Source of the DNA: Rhizobium leguminosarum
Lineage (GTDB): Bacteria; Pseudomonadota; Alphaproteobacteria; Rhizobiales; Rhizobiaceae
Assembly (NCBI RefSeq): GCF_004123835.1
Contig: NZ_MZMU01000012.1
Span: 372,001-436,000 of the forward strand
Direction: 5' to 3'
DNA length: 64,000 nt
Shown here: positions 33,419 to 41,815 of the stretch, piece after piece
Layout of the letters: each line of letters begins with the position of its first letter
How positions within the stretch are numbered: the stretch's first letter is position 1
Made by a program: the position numbers and the translations under genes
The notes under the pieces: model-generated
The model's input: only the letters and a program-made list of their open reading frames with translations
Databases searched by the model: none
What the model was told of the DNA's origin: nothing

Positions 33419-34438
33419 ATGCGCGTCTATTACGATCGTGATGCCGATCTCAACCTCATCAAGGCCAAGAAGGTCGCCGTCATCGGCTACGGTTCGCAGG
33501 GCCGTGCCCATGCGCTGAACCTCAAGGACAGCGGCGCCCAGAACGTCGTCATCGCACTCAAGGCCGGTTCGCCGACCGTCAAGAAGGCCGAAGCCGATGG
33601 TTTCAAGGTCATGACGGTTGCCGAAGCTGCCGCCTGGGCGGACCTGATGATGATGGCGACCCCGGACGAACTGCAGGCCGACATCTACAAGGCCGACATC
33701 GCCGGCAACATCCGTGATGGCGCAGCCATCGCCTTCGCTCACGGCCTCAACGTTCACTTCGGCCTCATCGAGCCGAAGGCTTCGGTCGACGTCGTCATGA
33801 TCGCACCGAAGGGCCCGGGCCACACGGTTCGCGGCGAATACCAGAAGGGCGGCGGCGTTCCCTGCCTCGTTGCCGTTCACCAGAACGCTTCCGGCAATGC
33901 GCTTGAACTCGCTCTCTCCTACGCCTGCGGCGTCGGCGGCGGCCGTTCGGGCATCATCGAAACCAACTTCCGCGAAGAGTGCGAAACCGACCTCTTCGGC
34001 GAACAGGTCGTTCTCTGCGGCGGTCTCGTCGAGCTCATCCGCGCTGGTTTCGAAACGCTCACCGAAGCCGGTTACGCGCCTGAGATGGCCTATTTCGAGT
34101 GCCTGCACGAAGTGAAGCTCATCGTCGACCTGATTTATGAAGGCGGCATCGCCAACATGAACTACTCGATCTCCAACACGGCCGAGTGGGGCGAATATGT
34201 CTCCGGTCCGCGCATCATCACTGCCGAGACCAAGGCCGAGATGAAGCGCGTCCTCAAGGACATCCAGACCGGCAAGTTCACGTCCGATTGGATGCAGGAA
34301 TACCGCGCCGGCGGCTCGCGCTTCAAGGGCATCCGCCGCCTGAACGACAGCCACCCGATCGAAGAAGTCGGCGCCAAGCTGCGCGGCATGATGCCCTGGA
34401 TCGGCAAGAACAAGCTGGTCGACAAGTCGGTCAACTAA
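33419..34438 (+). CDS. ilvC: Ketol-acid reductoisomerase
   Basis: A 339-residue class I enzyme of isoleucine and valine synthesis; it isomerises and reduces acetolactate or acetohydroxybutyrate with NADPH and Mg2+. The nucleotide loop GYGSQGRAHALNLKDSG is at residues 24-40, the Mg-binding region follows with DLFGEQVVLCGGL, and EYVSGPRII and the C-terminal MMPWI are in place. AAGGGAAGGAA precedes the ATG. This is the most strongly conserved gene in the window. A rho-independent terminator follows at 34465-34489. Confidence 0.98.
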   Translation: MRVYYDRDADLNLIKAKKVAVIGYGSQGRAHALNLKDSGAQNVVIALKAGSPTVKKAEADGFKVMTVAEAAAWADLMMMATPDELQADIYKADIAGNIRDGAAIAFAHGLNVHFGLIEPKASVDVVMIAPKGPGHTVRGEYQKGGGVPCLVAVHQNASGNALELALSYACGVGGGRSGIIETNFREECETDLFGEQVVLCGGLVELIRAGFETLTEAGYAPEMAYFECLHEVKLIVDLIYEGGIANMNYSISNTAEWGEYVSGPRIITAETKAEMKRVLKDIQTGKFTSDWMQEYRAGGSRFKGIRRLNDSHPIEEVGAKLRGMMPWIGKNKLVDKSVN

Positions 34439-34464
34439 GCAGTTTTCAGACTGTAGGAATCGAG

Positions 34465-34489
34465 GGCCGGGGCGAAAGCTTCGGCCTTT
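34465..34489 (+). terminator. Terminator of ilvC
   Basis: Stem GGCCGGGGC / GCTTCGGCC (nine pairs, two G-U) around a GAAA tetraloop, followed by TTTATCG. It lies 26 bases after the ilvC stop. Confidence 0.75.
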
Positions 34490-35075
34490 ATCGTTGTGCG
34501 CTGGCGGTGAGCCAGCGGGTTGGCTTGCCGTCATATCCGCCGCCGTCACTTTCGCTGATGGCGATGTTCCGCCAGCCGCCATTCGTCAAAAGCTCCGACA
34601 GCCATTCGGCGGAGGGATAGTTGTAATAACGCCCGAAGCCGTCATGGCCTTCCGCATCGCCTGCCTTGAAGCTCGCATGCATGACGCCGCCGGTTCTCAG
34701 GGCGCGCCGGATGCGGGCGAAGACATCGGGCAGCTCGGGCCTTGGGACGTGAAGGAGGCTTGCCTGCGCCCAGACGCCGTCGAAGGCGCTGTCGGCGTCG
34801 AGCTCCTGGAACAGCATGACCCTGACCGGTCTGCCGATCAGCGCTTCCGCTTGTCTTGCAAGCTCGGTCGAGCCATCCGTCGGCGTCACGTCGAAACCCT
34901 GCGACAGCATGTAGGCGCTGTCCTGCCCGCCGCCGCAGCCGAGTTCGAGGATTGCCGCACCCGGCGCAAGCCCGGCGAGGAAGGCATCGAGCTGCCGCTT
35001 CGGCAGGCTGCGCGCCCGCTTGGCGTATGTCTCGGCATTTTCCCCGTAAAAGGCGGAGGTGCAGTCAAGAGGCAT
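34488..35075 (-). CDS. Class I SAM-dependent methyltransferase
   Basis: A 195-residue methyltransferase. Motif I is AAILELGCGGGQDSAYML (residues about 40-57), motif II is VTPTDGSTEL, and the FDGVWAQASLLHVP segment follows. It belongs to the TehB/UbiE-like small-molecule group; substrate unknown. ATG 35075 makes a 195-residue protein of normal size. It begins inside the end of the parE gene, so it is the last gene of a minus-strand run vapB-vapC-parD-parE-methyltransferase. Confidence 0.85.
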   Translation of the reverse strand: MPLDCTSAFYGENAETYAKRARSLPKRQLDAFLAGLAPGAAILELGCGGGQDSAYMLSQGFDVTPTDGSTELARQAEALIGRPVRVMLFQELDADSAFDGVWAQASLLHVPRPELPDVFARIRRALRTGGVMHASFKAGDAEGHDGFGRYYNYPSAEWLSELLTNGGWRNIAISESDGGGYDGKPTRWLTASAQR

Positions 35076-35400
35076 GCTGTTCGGCCGATCGCGGGCGTCG
35101 ATTGGATTGAAGATATCTTTCGGGAAGCCGGTCGGCGTCGATGATGTCAATGACGACAATCCCTTCCGATGTCACCCGGTAGAAGGCGACGTGACGCATG
35201 TGGAGGAGGCGGCGAAGGCCGACGCCGAGTTCGTCGCATTCTTCTCCCATGGAGGGAGCATGCGAAAGAAGCACGAAAATCCTGTCCCAGTCGAGAAGAT
35301 AGGCGTCTGCCTGCGCCTCGCCGAAATTGAGGCAAGCATATTCGTCGATGCCTGATAGCACAGAGTCCGCGGTTCGGGTCAGCCTATAGGTGGTTGTCAC
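35065..35400 (-). CDS. parE: ParE/RelE-family toxin
   Basis: A 111-residue toxin of the ParE/RelE superfamily (YRLTRTADSVLSGIDEYACLNFGEAQADAYLLDW, later RRLLHMRHVAFYRVTSEGIVVIDIIDADRLPERYL). ParE members poison gyrase and RelE members cut mRNA; the family arrangement and the antitoxin favour ParE. It overlaps the 3' end of the ParD antitoxin gene by 17 bases. Confidence 0.85.
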   Translation of the reverse strand: MTTTYRLTRTADSVLSGIDEYACLNFGEAQADAYLLDWDRIFVLLSHAPSMGEECDELGVGLRRLLHMRHVAFYRVTSEGIVVIDIIDADRLPERYLQSNRRPRSAEQHAS

Positions 35401-35635
35401 GCAGCTTTGCCTTCGTTTCCGACAGGATGTCGGGAATGCGTCGATCGCTCGGGCCGCTTTCCTCAGCCTGCCTCAGGATGTTGCGCAGTTCTTCGTCGTC
35501 AAGCTTGTGATGGAGCTGATCCTTCAGAATAAGCTCCGCCAGGAATGCGTCGGCACTGCTGTATCTGCCGCTTGCGACACGGTTTTCGACGTATTCCGCC
35601 AGATTATCCGGAAGCGAGATCGTCATTTTCGCCAT
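35384..35635 (-). CDS. parD: ParD-type antitoxin
   Basis: An 83-residue ribbon-helix-helix protein: MTISLPDNLAEYVENRVASGRYSSADAFLAELILKDQ, then an acidic C-terminal tail that should wrap the toxin. ATG 35635 is chosen for the usual ParD start (MAKMTISLPDNL); an in-frame ATG at 35674 would add 13 residues. It precedes parE in the same operon, as in all ParDE modules, and probably represses it together with the toxin. Confidence 0.85.
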   Translation of the reverse strand: MAKMTISLPDNLAEYVENRVASGRYSSADAFLAELILKDQLHHKLDDEELRNILRQAEESGPSDRRIPDILSETKAKLRDNHL

Positions 35636-35753
35636 TGGATTCGGTGCCGCCCGCACATGCCGGTTTTCAGCCATTCCAGATGCCAGATTATCGTTTCCCA
35701 GTTTGTGATAGAAGCGTTGTGCCGCGCCGTCGAGGGCTTGGGTCACATGCAGA

Positions 35754-36131
35754 TCAGTCTTTTTTATCGATATAGATGACGCGTTCGAGATCTTTGAAAT
35801 GGGCGTCGCAGGTCAGGATATCGGCATCATGGCGCTCCGCGGTCGCATAAATGATCGCATCGGCGGTGGCGAGTTTATGAGTTGCCGATATTTCGGCAGC
35901 ACGGCGGGCAAGCGTCGTGTCGAGAGTAACAACCATGCATGTCGCGGTATAAGCGATGAAGCTGTCGACGGCTTCCTCGTCCTTTTCGCGTGCCAGCCAT
36001 TTGGACAGCTCAAGCTGCACGATCGTCGGAACGATGCATTGATCGCGTTCCGGGATTTCAGCCTGCAGCCGCGTTCCGGCAGCACTTTTCGTCAGCCATT
36101 CTATCCATGCGGAGCTGTCGATCACACGCAT
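35754..36131 (-). CDS. vapC: VapC-type PIN-domain toxin
   Basis: A 125-residue PIN nuclease. Acidic residues of the active site are visible: Asp5 in VIDSSAWIEW, Glu41 in VQLELSKWL, and Asp residues in LATADAIIYATAERHDADILTCDAHF (near residues 91 and 109). VapC toxins cleave tRNA or rRNA. The antitoxin gene overlaps its start (TGATG), giving a tight toxin-antitoxin pair. Confidence 0.88.
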   Translation of the reverse strand: MRVIDSSAWIEWLTKSAAGTRLQAEIPERDQCIVPTIVQLELSKWLAREKDEEAVDSFIAYTATCMVVTLDTTLARRAAEISATHKLATADAIIYATAERHDADILTCDAHFKDLERVIYIDKKD

Positions 36132-36340
36132 CAGAAACGGTCGTTCCGGTCGCGGTAGTTTTTCTTGTCCGCTCCTTCGGCGACGCCGCGAAGATCGGCA
36201 AGCGTCGGGACCGGCATCAGCAATACGCCTTTGCCTTTCGGTATGAACACGAATTCCTGTCCCGCCGACCAGTGCTGTTGTTCGCGCACTTCCTTGGGAA
36301 TGGAGATCTGGAATTTTGTAGAGAGGGTTGCGGTTGCCAT
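36131..36340 (-). CDS. AbrB/SpoVT-type antitoxin (VapB-like)
   Basis: A 69-residue swapped-hairpin DNA-binding protein: STKFQISIPKEVREQQHWSAGQEFVFIPKGKGVLLMP (residues about 7-43), then a toxin-binding tail. GGAAAGG precedes ATG 36340. It is the antitoxin of the VapC PIN toxin, with which it overlaps. An inverted repeat ATTCTTAC (36339-36346) / GTAAGAAT (36371-36378) spans its start, a likely autorepression site. Confidence 0.87.
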   Translation of the reverse strand: MATATLSTKFQISIPKEVREQQHWSAGQEFVFIPKGKGVLLMPVPTLADLRGVAEGADKKNYRDRNDRF

Positions 36341-36378
36341 TCTTACCTTTCCTCTATCGATTAGTAGATAGTAAGAAT
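36339..36378. promoter_or_regulatory. Inverted repeat over the start of the VapBC-like operon
   Basis: Eight-base perfect arms ATTCTTAC and GTAAGAAT, 24 bases apart, with a smaller inner CTATC/GATAG pair. The left arm overlaps the start codon. Confidence 0.55.
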
Positions 36379-36480
36379 TTACTTGGCATCGGTCAATGGC
36401 GAACCGTTTTGGCGTTGGTGCTATTTCGGTCGCCAAATGGGAAGTTGACGATGGTTTTTCCCGGCTGAATCGGCCACAAA

Positions 36481-36501
36481 AAACCGGGCGGCGCCCGGTT
36501 T
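36481..36501 (-). terminator. Rho-independent terminator for ilvE
   Basis: Stem AAACCGGGC-GGC-GCCCGGTTT. On the minus strand it is followed by TTTTTTGTGG. It lies about 180 bases after the ilvE stop. In the 36379-36681 region I see no certain gene; two possible frames there show no family. Confidence 0.75.
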
Positions 36502-36681
36502 CGAAAGAGATTCGCGGATTGCTTAATGGCTGTCGGCTCGAAGAACATCGTATCGTGCAGATCGAAACGAACTCCGGCGAGGGCGGAATAGATCGCCAGC
36601 CCGACGGCTTTGCGGGCGAGGCGGAGAGCGGCGTCCACCAAGTCGGTGTTGACGCCGCCATTCGCGGGGAACGTCCGGAGT

Positions 36682-37782
36682 TCAGGCCGGGATAAGGCGC
36701 GTCCAGCCGCGCTCATCGTTCGTTACGCCTTTCTGCAGACTGACGAGCTGCTGGCGCAGTTCGCTGGTCAACTTGCCGGTCTGTCCGTCTCCGACCAGAA
36801 ACTCGCCGCCGGCATGTCGAACCAGGCCGATGCCCGCCAGGACTGCGGCAGTGCCGCAAGCGAAGGCTTCGACGAGCTTGCCGCTGGTTGCGTCCTGCTG
36901 CCATTCCGCGAAGGAGTAGGGACGCTGCTCGACGCGCAGGCCCTTTTCTCCAGCGAGCACGATCACCGAGGCCCGGGTGATACCCGGCAGGATCGTGCCG
37001 CCAAGAGGCGGGGTGACCACCGATCCGTCATTCATGACGAAGAAGACATTCATTCCGCCGAGTTCCTCGACCCAGCGATGCTCTGCTGCGTCCAGGAAGA
37101 CGACCTGATCGCAATCCTTCTTCGCGGCTTCCGCTTGCGCCACGAGGCTGGCTGCGTAGTTTCCGCCGCATTTTGCCGCACCCGTGCCGCCGGCGGCGGC
37201 ACGGGTGTATTCGGTCTCGACCCATAGGGAGACCGCCTTCGCTCCGCCTTTGAAGTAGGCGCCGACCGGAGAGGCGATGATGCAGAAGACATATTCCTGA
37301 GCCGGACGAACGCCCAGGAATGCTTCGTTGGCGAACATGAAGGGGCGCAGGTAGAGGCTGGCGTCGCCGGACGGAATCCAGGCCTTGTCAACGCGGACCA
37401 GTTCTTCGACCGCCTTCAGGAAGAGTTCTTCGGGCACAGGAGGCATAGCCATGCGGGTCGCCGACTGCGCGAAGCGGCGGGCGTTCTCTTCAGGCCGAAA
37501 GAGTAGAATCCGGCCATCATCCGCCTTGTAGGCTTTCATGCCTTCGAAAATTTCCTGAGCATAATGCAACACGGCGCTCGCAGGATCGAGCTCCAGAGGG
37601 CGCCTCGGCGTAACCTTCGCATCGTGCCAGCCCTTGTCGGCAGTCCATCGTGCCAGGACCATATGATCCGTGAAGACCTTGCCGAAGCCGGGCGTCTCCA
37701 GAGCCTGGATGCGGTCGGCGTCGGAGACGGGAGACTTATGGAGTTCGATTTTGATTTCAGGAGAGGCCGACGTCACGGTCAT
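36682..37782 (-). CDS. ilvE: Branched-chain amino acid aminotransferase
   Basis: A 366-residue fold-type IV PLP enzyme for the last step of leucine, isoleucine and valine synthesis. Signatures of the long (class II) branch are clear: LHYAQEIFEGMKAYK near residue 75, YLRPFMFANEAFLGVRPA, AAKCGGNYAASLVAQ with the PLP Lys near 203, FLDAAEHRWVEELGGMNVFF and GTILPGITRASV. ATG 37782 with AAGG eight bases before is preferred to a GTG nine bases upstream. It is on the opposite strand to ilvC, with toxin-antitoxin genes between. Confidence 0.95.
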   Translation of the reverse strand: MTVTSASPEIKIELHKSPVSDADRIQALETPGFGKVFTDHMVLARWTADKGWHDAKVTPRRPLELDPASAVLHYAQEIFEGMKAYKADDGRILLFRPEENARRFAQSATRMAMPPVPEELFLKAVEELVRVDKAWIPSGDASLYLRPFMFANEAFLGVRPAQEYVFCIIASPVGAYFKGGAKAVSLWVETEYTRAAAGGTGAAKCGGNYAASLVAQAEAAKKDCDQVVFLDAAEHRWVEELGGMNVFFVMNDGSVVTPPLGGTILPGITRASVIVLAGEKGLRVEQRPYSFAEWQQDATSGKLVEAFACGTAAVLAGIGLVRHAGGEFLVGDGQTGKLTSELRQQLVSLQKGVTNDERGWTRLIPA

Positions 37783-37997
37783 TGCTGGCACCTTGATAGT
37801 ACATTGAATAGTGGCGGCGACACTACTGCCGCCGAGCTGGTTTTGGAAAGGTCTGAATCAGCCGGTTTCGGCTTTGATCAGAGGAATAATCGCTTGAGGT
37901 GGCCGACGTCGAGCAGCAAATTTGGATTGAGCGCCTTCGATATTGGCTGACGTTCGCTGATCTCCCTCCAAGGCTTTCGAATACAAGATCCGGAATT

Positions 37998-38040
37998 TGT
38001 CACCATGACAAGAAAATAGGTCAGTATTGTTGACATAAAT
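37998..38040 (+). promoter_or_regulatory. Operator region of the aminotransferase gene
   Basis: TGTCA-CCA-TGACA at 37998-38010 is identical to the site at 236-248 near lysE. A second element beginning GTCAGTATTGTTGACATAAA follows at 38020 and matches the one at 275 in 15 of 21 bases. Confidence 0.5.
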
Positions 38041-38087
38041 ACCCCGGCATGGTCTGCTGGGGGAATAGAAAAATACGAGGAAACCCC

Positions 38088-39308
38088 ATGCTGAACTGGG
38101 ACACCATGTTTGCGTCGCGCTCGTCGCGCATGCGCGCATCCGAGATCCGCGAGCTCTTGAAGCTTCTCGACCGGCCCGACATCATCTCCTTCGCTGGCGG
38201 CATTCCGGATCCGGCGCTCTTTCCCGATCAGGAATTCAAGCAGGCCTATGCCGATATCTTCGACGGCGCGGCCGTCAACTCGGCGCTGCAATATTCGGTC
38301 AGCGAGGGCTACAAACCGCTGCGCGAATGGCTGGTCGGGCAGATGGCAGCTCTCGACATCCCCTGCGAACTCGACAATGTTTTCATCGTGTCCGGTTCGC
38401 AGCAGGGCCTCGATTATCTCGGCAAGCTCTTCCTGTCGCCTGATGACACCGCGCTCGTGACGTGGCCGACCTATCTCGGCGCGCTGCAGGCCTTCAATGC
38501 CTATGAACCGGCCTACGACCAGCTGACGCCGAACGGCAACCGGACGCCCGAGTCCTACCATGCATCCGCTTCCGCTGCCGGCGGCAAGGTAAAGTTCGCC
38601 TATCTTTCCACCGACTTCTCCAATCCGACCGGCGAAACCGTCGATCTTGACGGCCGCAAGAAGGTCCTGGCACTTGCAGAAGATCTCGACATCGCCGTCA
38701 TCGAGGATGCGGCCTACCAGTCGCTGCGTTACGATGGCGATCCGATCCCGCCGATCCTGGCGCTGGAGATCGCCGAGAAGGGCCATATCAACGATACGCG
38801 CACGATCTATTGCGGCAGCTTCTCGAAGACGCTGGCGCCCGGCCTTCGCGTCGGCTTCATCGTCGCCAACGCGCCTGTTATCCGCAAGCTGGTGCTGATG
38901 AAGCAGGCGGCCGACCTGCATTCCTCGACGATCAACCAGATGGCGATATCAGATGTCGCCGAGCGCGGTTTCGACGCGCAGGTCGCAAAGATCAAGGCCG
39001 CCTACAGCCGACGCCGCGACTGCATGCTGGCCGCGCTTGAGAAATACATGCCTGAAGGCACCAGCTGGACGAAGCCGGAAGGCGGCATGTTCATCTGGAT
39101 CACGCTGCCGGAGGGCATGGATGGCGCCAAGCTGCTGGCGAAATCGCTCGAAACCGCCAAGGTCGCCTTCGTGCCCGGCAAGGCGTTCTTCGCCGACGGT
39201 TCCGGCGCCAACACCTTCCGCGTCAGCTTCTCCTGCGCGAACGAGCAAATGATCGAGGATGGCATCGGCCGCCTGAGCGCGCTGATCTCTGCTGAAATCG
39301 GCGGCTGA
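38088..39308 (+). CDS. PLP-dependent class I/II aminotransferase (2-aminoadipate/MocR-like group)
   Basis: A 406-residue fold-type I aminotransferase. Key motifs are ISFAGGIPDPALFP (residues about 31-44), SGSQQGLDYLGKLF (phosphate-binding part), TDFSNPTGETV, DAAYQSLRY and the PLP-lysine segment YCGSFSKTLAPGLRVGF near residues 240-256. It has no regulator domain. Members act on branched-chain, aromatic or 2-amino-adipic acids. GAGGAAA before ATG 38088 sets the start. It shares a promoter motif with lysE. Confidence 0.88.
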   Translation: MLNWDTMFASRSSRMRASEIRELLKLLDRPDIISFAGGIPDPALFPDQEFKQAYADIFDGAAVNSALQYSVSEGYKPLREWLVGQMAALDIPCELDNVFIVSGSQQGLDYLGKLFLSPDDTALVTWPTYLGALQAFNAYEPAYDQLTPNGNRTPESYHASASAAGGKVKFAYLSTDFSNPTGETVDLDGRKKVLALAEDLDIAVIEDAAYQSLRYDGDPIPPILALEIAEKGHINDTRTIYCGSFSKTLAPGLRVGFIVANAPVIRKLVLMKQAADLHSSTINQMAISDVAERGFDAQVAKIKAAYSRRRDCMLAALEKYMPEGTSWTKPEGGMFIWITLPEGMDGAKLLAKSLETAKVAFVPGKAFFADGSGANTFRVSFSCANEQMIEDGIGRLSALISAEIGG

Positions 39309-39329
39309 ACGAGACGCTGCCACATACCC

Positions 39330-39485
39330 TTCTCCCCAGCGGGGAGAAGATGCCGGCAGGCAGATGAGGGGGTGAGCGGCGAAGCCGCAAATGCACTAAG
39401 CGTAAGCGGAGGGCAACAATGCCGGGCGTGCCGTGCCGCCCCCTCATCCGACCCTTCGGGCCACCTTCTCCCCGCTGGGGAGAAG
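39330..39485. repeat. RIME-like palindromic intergenic element, copy 3
   Basis: About 156 bases with CTTCTCCCC-type palindromic ends, same orientation as the copies at 2806 and 16663. It fills the gap between the aminotransferase and DUF2278 genes. Confidence 0.9.
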
Positions 39486-39512
39486 AGGGAGCAAGCCGGG
39501 TGGATGGCCTGA

Positions 39513-40553
39513 TCAGAAGATCGTCGTCCAGCCTTCGTTCGCCGTCTCGCTCTTGCCGTAGCCGACCCGATCGGCCACGGCACCGTCGGCATTGCGCAGG
39601 ATGATGTCACCGCCCCGGTTGGCAAGTTGCGGGCCGCCGGCTGCGGCATCGAGCGCTATCGTGCGCAACTCGCCTGCGCTCAGCGATCCCGACAGCGTCT
39701 GGGTCCTGCCGTTTTCGTCCTCCAGCTTCCAGCCTTCGAGCGATGCCTCCATGTCGGAGCGGTTGATGAGCGTTACCGTTTCGGCCTCGGTGCCGCCTTC
39801 GCCGTTGACCGGGTTGATCAGCGCGGCGACGATGCGCAGCGACGAGGCGACGATCGGCTGCGGCCGGCGTGTGCCTTCGCCGCGGCCCTGGCCGCCACGG
39901 CTGTCGGAAACCGGATGGCCGGTCGCCGCATCGGTATTCCAGTTCTGCGACTGAAAGCAGAGGAAGATCGCCGCCCATTCGTCGGTATCGTTGAAATGGA
40001 CGAGCAGCGCGCCGTCCTGGTTCGGCCCGTTGGTGGCCTTGAAGCTGCCGCCATCGCCCTGGTTCATGTGGATGTCGTGGATGCCGTTGCCCGGCTCGAA
40101 ATCGAAATATTGGTCGGGCTTGTTGTGCTCGGGGCCCCAGGCCTCGCCGAAGGCATAGAAATGGATGTCGGGATCGGCAATGCCTTCCTCGACGATCGGC
40201 TCGATGAATTCCCTGAGATCGTTCTTCGGGCCGGAGAGCTGGAAGGGCGCGACATTCATGTCCTCGCGCTCGATCAGCCCGCCGCGGACATAGTCGATCG
40301 CAAGCTCCGGACGGTCCTTGATGTCGATCAGGCCCATCGGCAGGGCTTCGAGGGCGTCCGTCAGTGCCGGATGCTTGAAATCGACGATGTTGGCATAGAG
40401 CAGGTCGTGCGGCGACATCTTCGAGCGGACATTCAGAGCGATCCGGTAGCTGACGCCGTCCGCCTCGATGCGGATCTCGATATGGGGATCGTTGTCGTCA
40501 TCAAGGGCGAGTGCGCTCGCCGTACCCTTCAGGACCTTGTAATTCTTCAGCAT
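39513..40553 (-). CDS. DUF2278 (YukJ-like) protein with C-terminal lamin-tail domain
   Basis: A 346-residue protein. Residues 1-215 match the DUF2278/YukJ plan: MLKNYKVLKGTASALALDDDNDPHIEI, later HDIHMNQGDGGSFKATNGPNQDGALLVHF. After a Gly/Arg-rich linker, residues about 235-346 form an Ig-like lamin-tail domain (AALINPVNGEGGTEAETVTLINRSDMEASLEGWKLEDENG). No signal peptide is seen. Function unknown. Confidence 0.85.
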   Translation of the reverse strand: MLKNYKVLKGTASALALDDDNDPHIEIRIEADGVSYRIALNVRSKMSPHDLLYANIVDFKHPALTDALEALPMGLIDIKDRPELAIDYVRGGLIEREDMNVAPFQLSGPKNDLREFIEPIVEEGIADPDIHFYAFGEAWGPEHNKPDQYFDFEPGNGIHDIHMNQGDGGSFKATNGPNQDGALLVHFNDTDEWAAIFLCFQSQNWNTDAATGHPVSDSRGGQGRGEGTRRPQPIVASSLRIVAALINPVNGEGGTEAETVTLINRSDMEASLEGWKLEDENGRTQTLSGSLSAGELRTIALDAAAGGPQLANRGGDIILRNADGAVADRVGYGKSETANEGWTTIF

Positions 40554-40654
40554 GGAGAACCTCGCGGGGGTGGCGGGATCTTACGCTAACACGGCGAAAG
40601 TGCATCTTTTGTGACGGCTAAAGTATGACGCGATCTTTCAGATTTGCCTGCCAC

Positions 40655-40725
40655 ACTTTAGGTCTTTGATTTGAGCATGTCGTGGTCGCAAAACCGCTGC
40701 ACACTTTTGCGCGACATGCTTTGTC
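40655..40725. repeat. Dispersed short repeat with a TGCACACTTTTG core, copy 1
   Basis: The stretch CTTTAGGTCTTTGATTTGAG followed by an AAACCGCTGCACACTTTTGC segment and CGACATGC resembles 51081-51150. Such units are common between rhizobial genes. The rest of 40554-40756 has no gene. Confidence 0.6.
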
Positions 40726-40756
40726 TTCCGCCGTGCAATGCTTGATCCGCTATCGC

Positions 40757-41815
40757 CTATTGCTCCAGATGCGGTCCGAAAAGTTCGAGATCGGCTTCAC
40801 CAAGCCTGTCGCTAACCGTGTTCAGCTGGTGCCAGTAGGGATAGATCACCGGCGGCAGGCTGACCGCGTCGAGGCGCTTGCGTTCCTCGTCCGTGAGCTT
40901 CAGCTCGGCGGCGGCGATGTTGTCGCGGAACTGGGCTTCGGTGCGGCCGCCGATGATGACCGACGTCACCGCCTTGCGGCCGATCAGCCAGGCGAGCGCC
41001 ACCTGTGCAGCGGAAACGCCCCGTTCCTCACCGATCGCGACCAGCGTCTCGACGATGTTCCAGAGGCGGTTCTCGTCGCGGATCGGCGGTTCGGTCCAGC
41101 CGGCGAACTGGCGCGTGCCTTCGGGCGCTGCCTGGTTGCGGCGATGCTTGCCGGAGAGCAGGCCGCCGGCGAGCGGGCTCCAGACCAGCACGCCAAGACC
41201 CTGGTCGATCGAGATCGGCAGCAGCTCGTATTCGGCGTCGCGGGCTTCCAGCGTATAATGGATCTGCTGGCTCACGAAACGCTGGTATCGGTGCTCGTTG
41301 GCGATGCCGAGCGCCTTCATGATGTGCCAGCCGGAATAGTTCGAGCAGCCCACGTAACGCACCTTGCCTTGCTTGACGAGGGTGTCGAGCGCTTCCATCG
41401 TCTCTTCGAGCGGCGTCTGGCCGTCCCATTCATGCACTTGGTAAAGGTCGATGACATCGGTCTTCAGGCGCTTGAGGCTCGCCTCACATTCGCGGATCAG
41501 GTGGTAACGCGACAGACCCTGGTCGTTCGGGCCGTCGCCCATGCTGAAGCGGGCCTTGGTGGCGAGCAACACCCCTTGCGGCCGCTTGCCGGAGAGCACG
41601 TCACCGATGATGTTTTCGCATTCGCCTGATGAATAGGCGTTGGCGGTGTCGATCAGATTGATGCCGGCATCGATGCACATGTCGATCATCTTCTTCGCCT
41701 CGGAGACGCCGAGATCGCCGACCATCTTCGCCCAACCGACGCCGCCGAAGGTCATCGTGCCCATGGTCAATGTCGAAATCTTCAGGCCGGAACGGCCGAG
41801 CTGACGATATTCCAT
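40757..41815 (-). CDS. Aldo/keto reductase
   Basis: A 352-residue NADPH-dependent reductase. Catalytic Asp and Tyr are in LIDTANAYSSGECE (about residues 50-63); the Lys is in LATKARF and the His in YQVHEWD. The phosphate-binding C-terminal segment is VIIGGRTEAQFRDNI. It looks like the Tas/YajO-type general carbonyl reductases. GGAGGAAG before the ATG at 41815 sets the start. Substrate unknown. Confidence 0.92.
   Translation of the reverse strand: MEYRQLGRSGLKISTLTMGTMTFGGVGWAKMVGDLGVSEAKKMIDMCIDAGINLIDTANAYSSGECENIIGDVLSGKRPQGVLLATKARFSMGDGPNDQGLSRYHLIRECEASLKRLKTDVIDLYQVHEWDGQTPLEETMEALDTLVKQGKVRYVGCSNYSGWHIMKALGIANEHRYQRFVSQQIHYTLEARDAEYELLPISIDQGLGVLVWSPLAGGLLSGKHRRNQAAPEGTRQFAGWTEPPIRDENRLWNIVETLVAIGEERGVSAAQVALAWLIGRKAVTSVIIGGRTEAQFRDNIAAAELKLTDEERKRLDAVSLPPVIYPYWHQLNTVSDRLGEADLELFGPHLEQ

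Noticed and set aside
36379..36681. Possible small gene between the VapBC-like operon and ilvE
   Set aside because: Frames on both strands are open, but the minus-strand frame runs through the terminator at 36481-36501, and none shows a family or a ribosome binding site.
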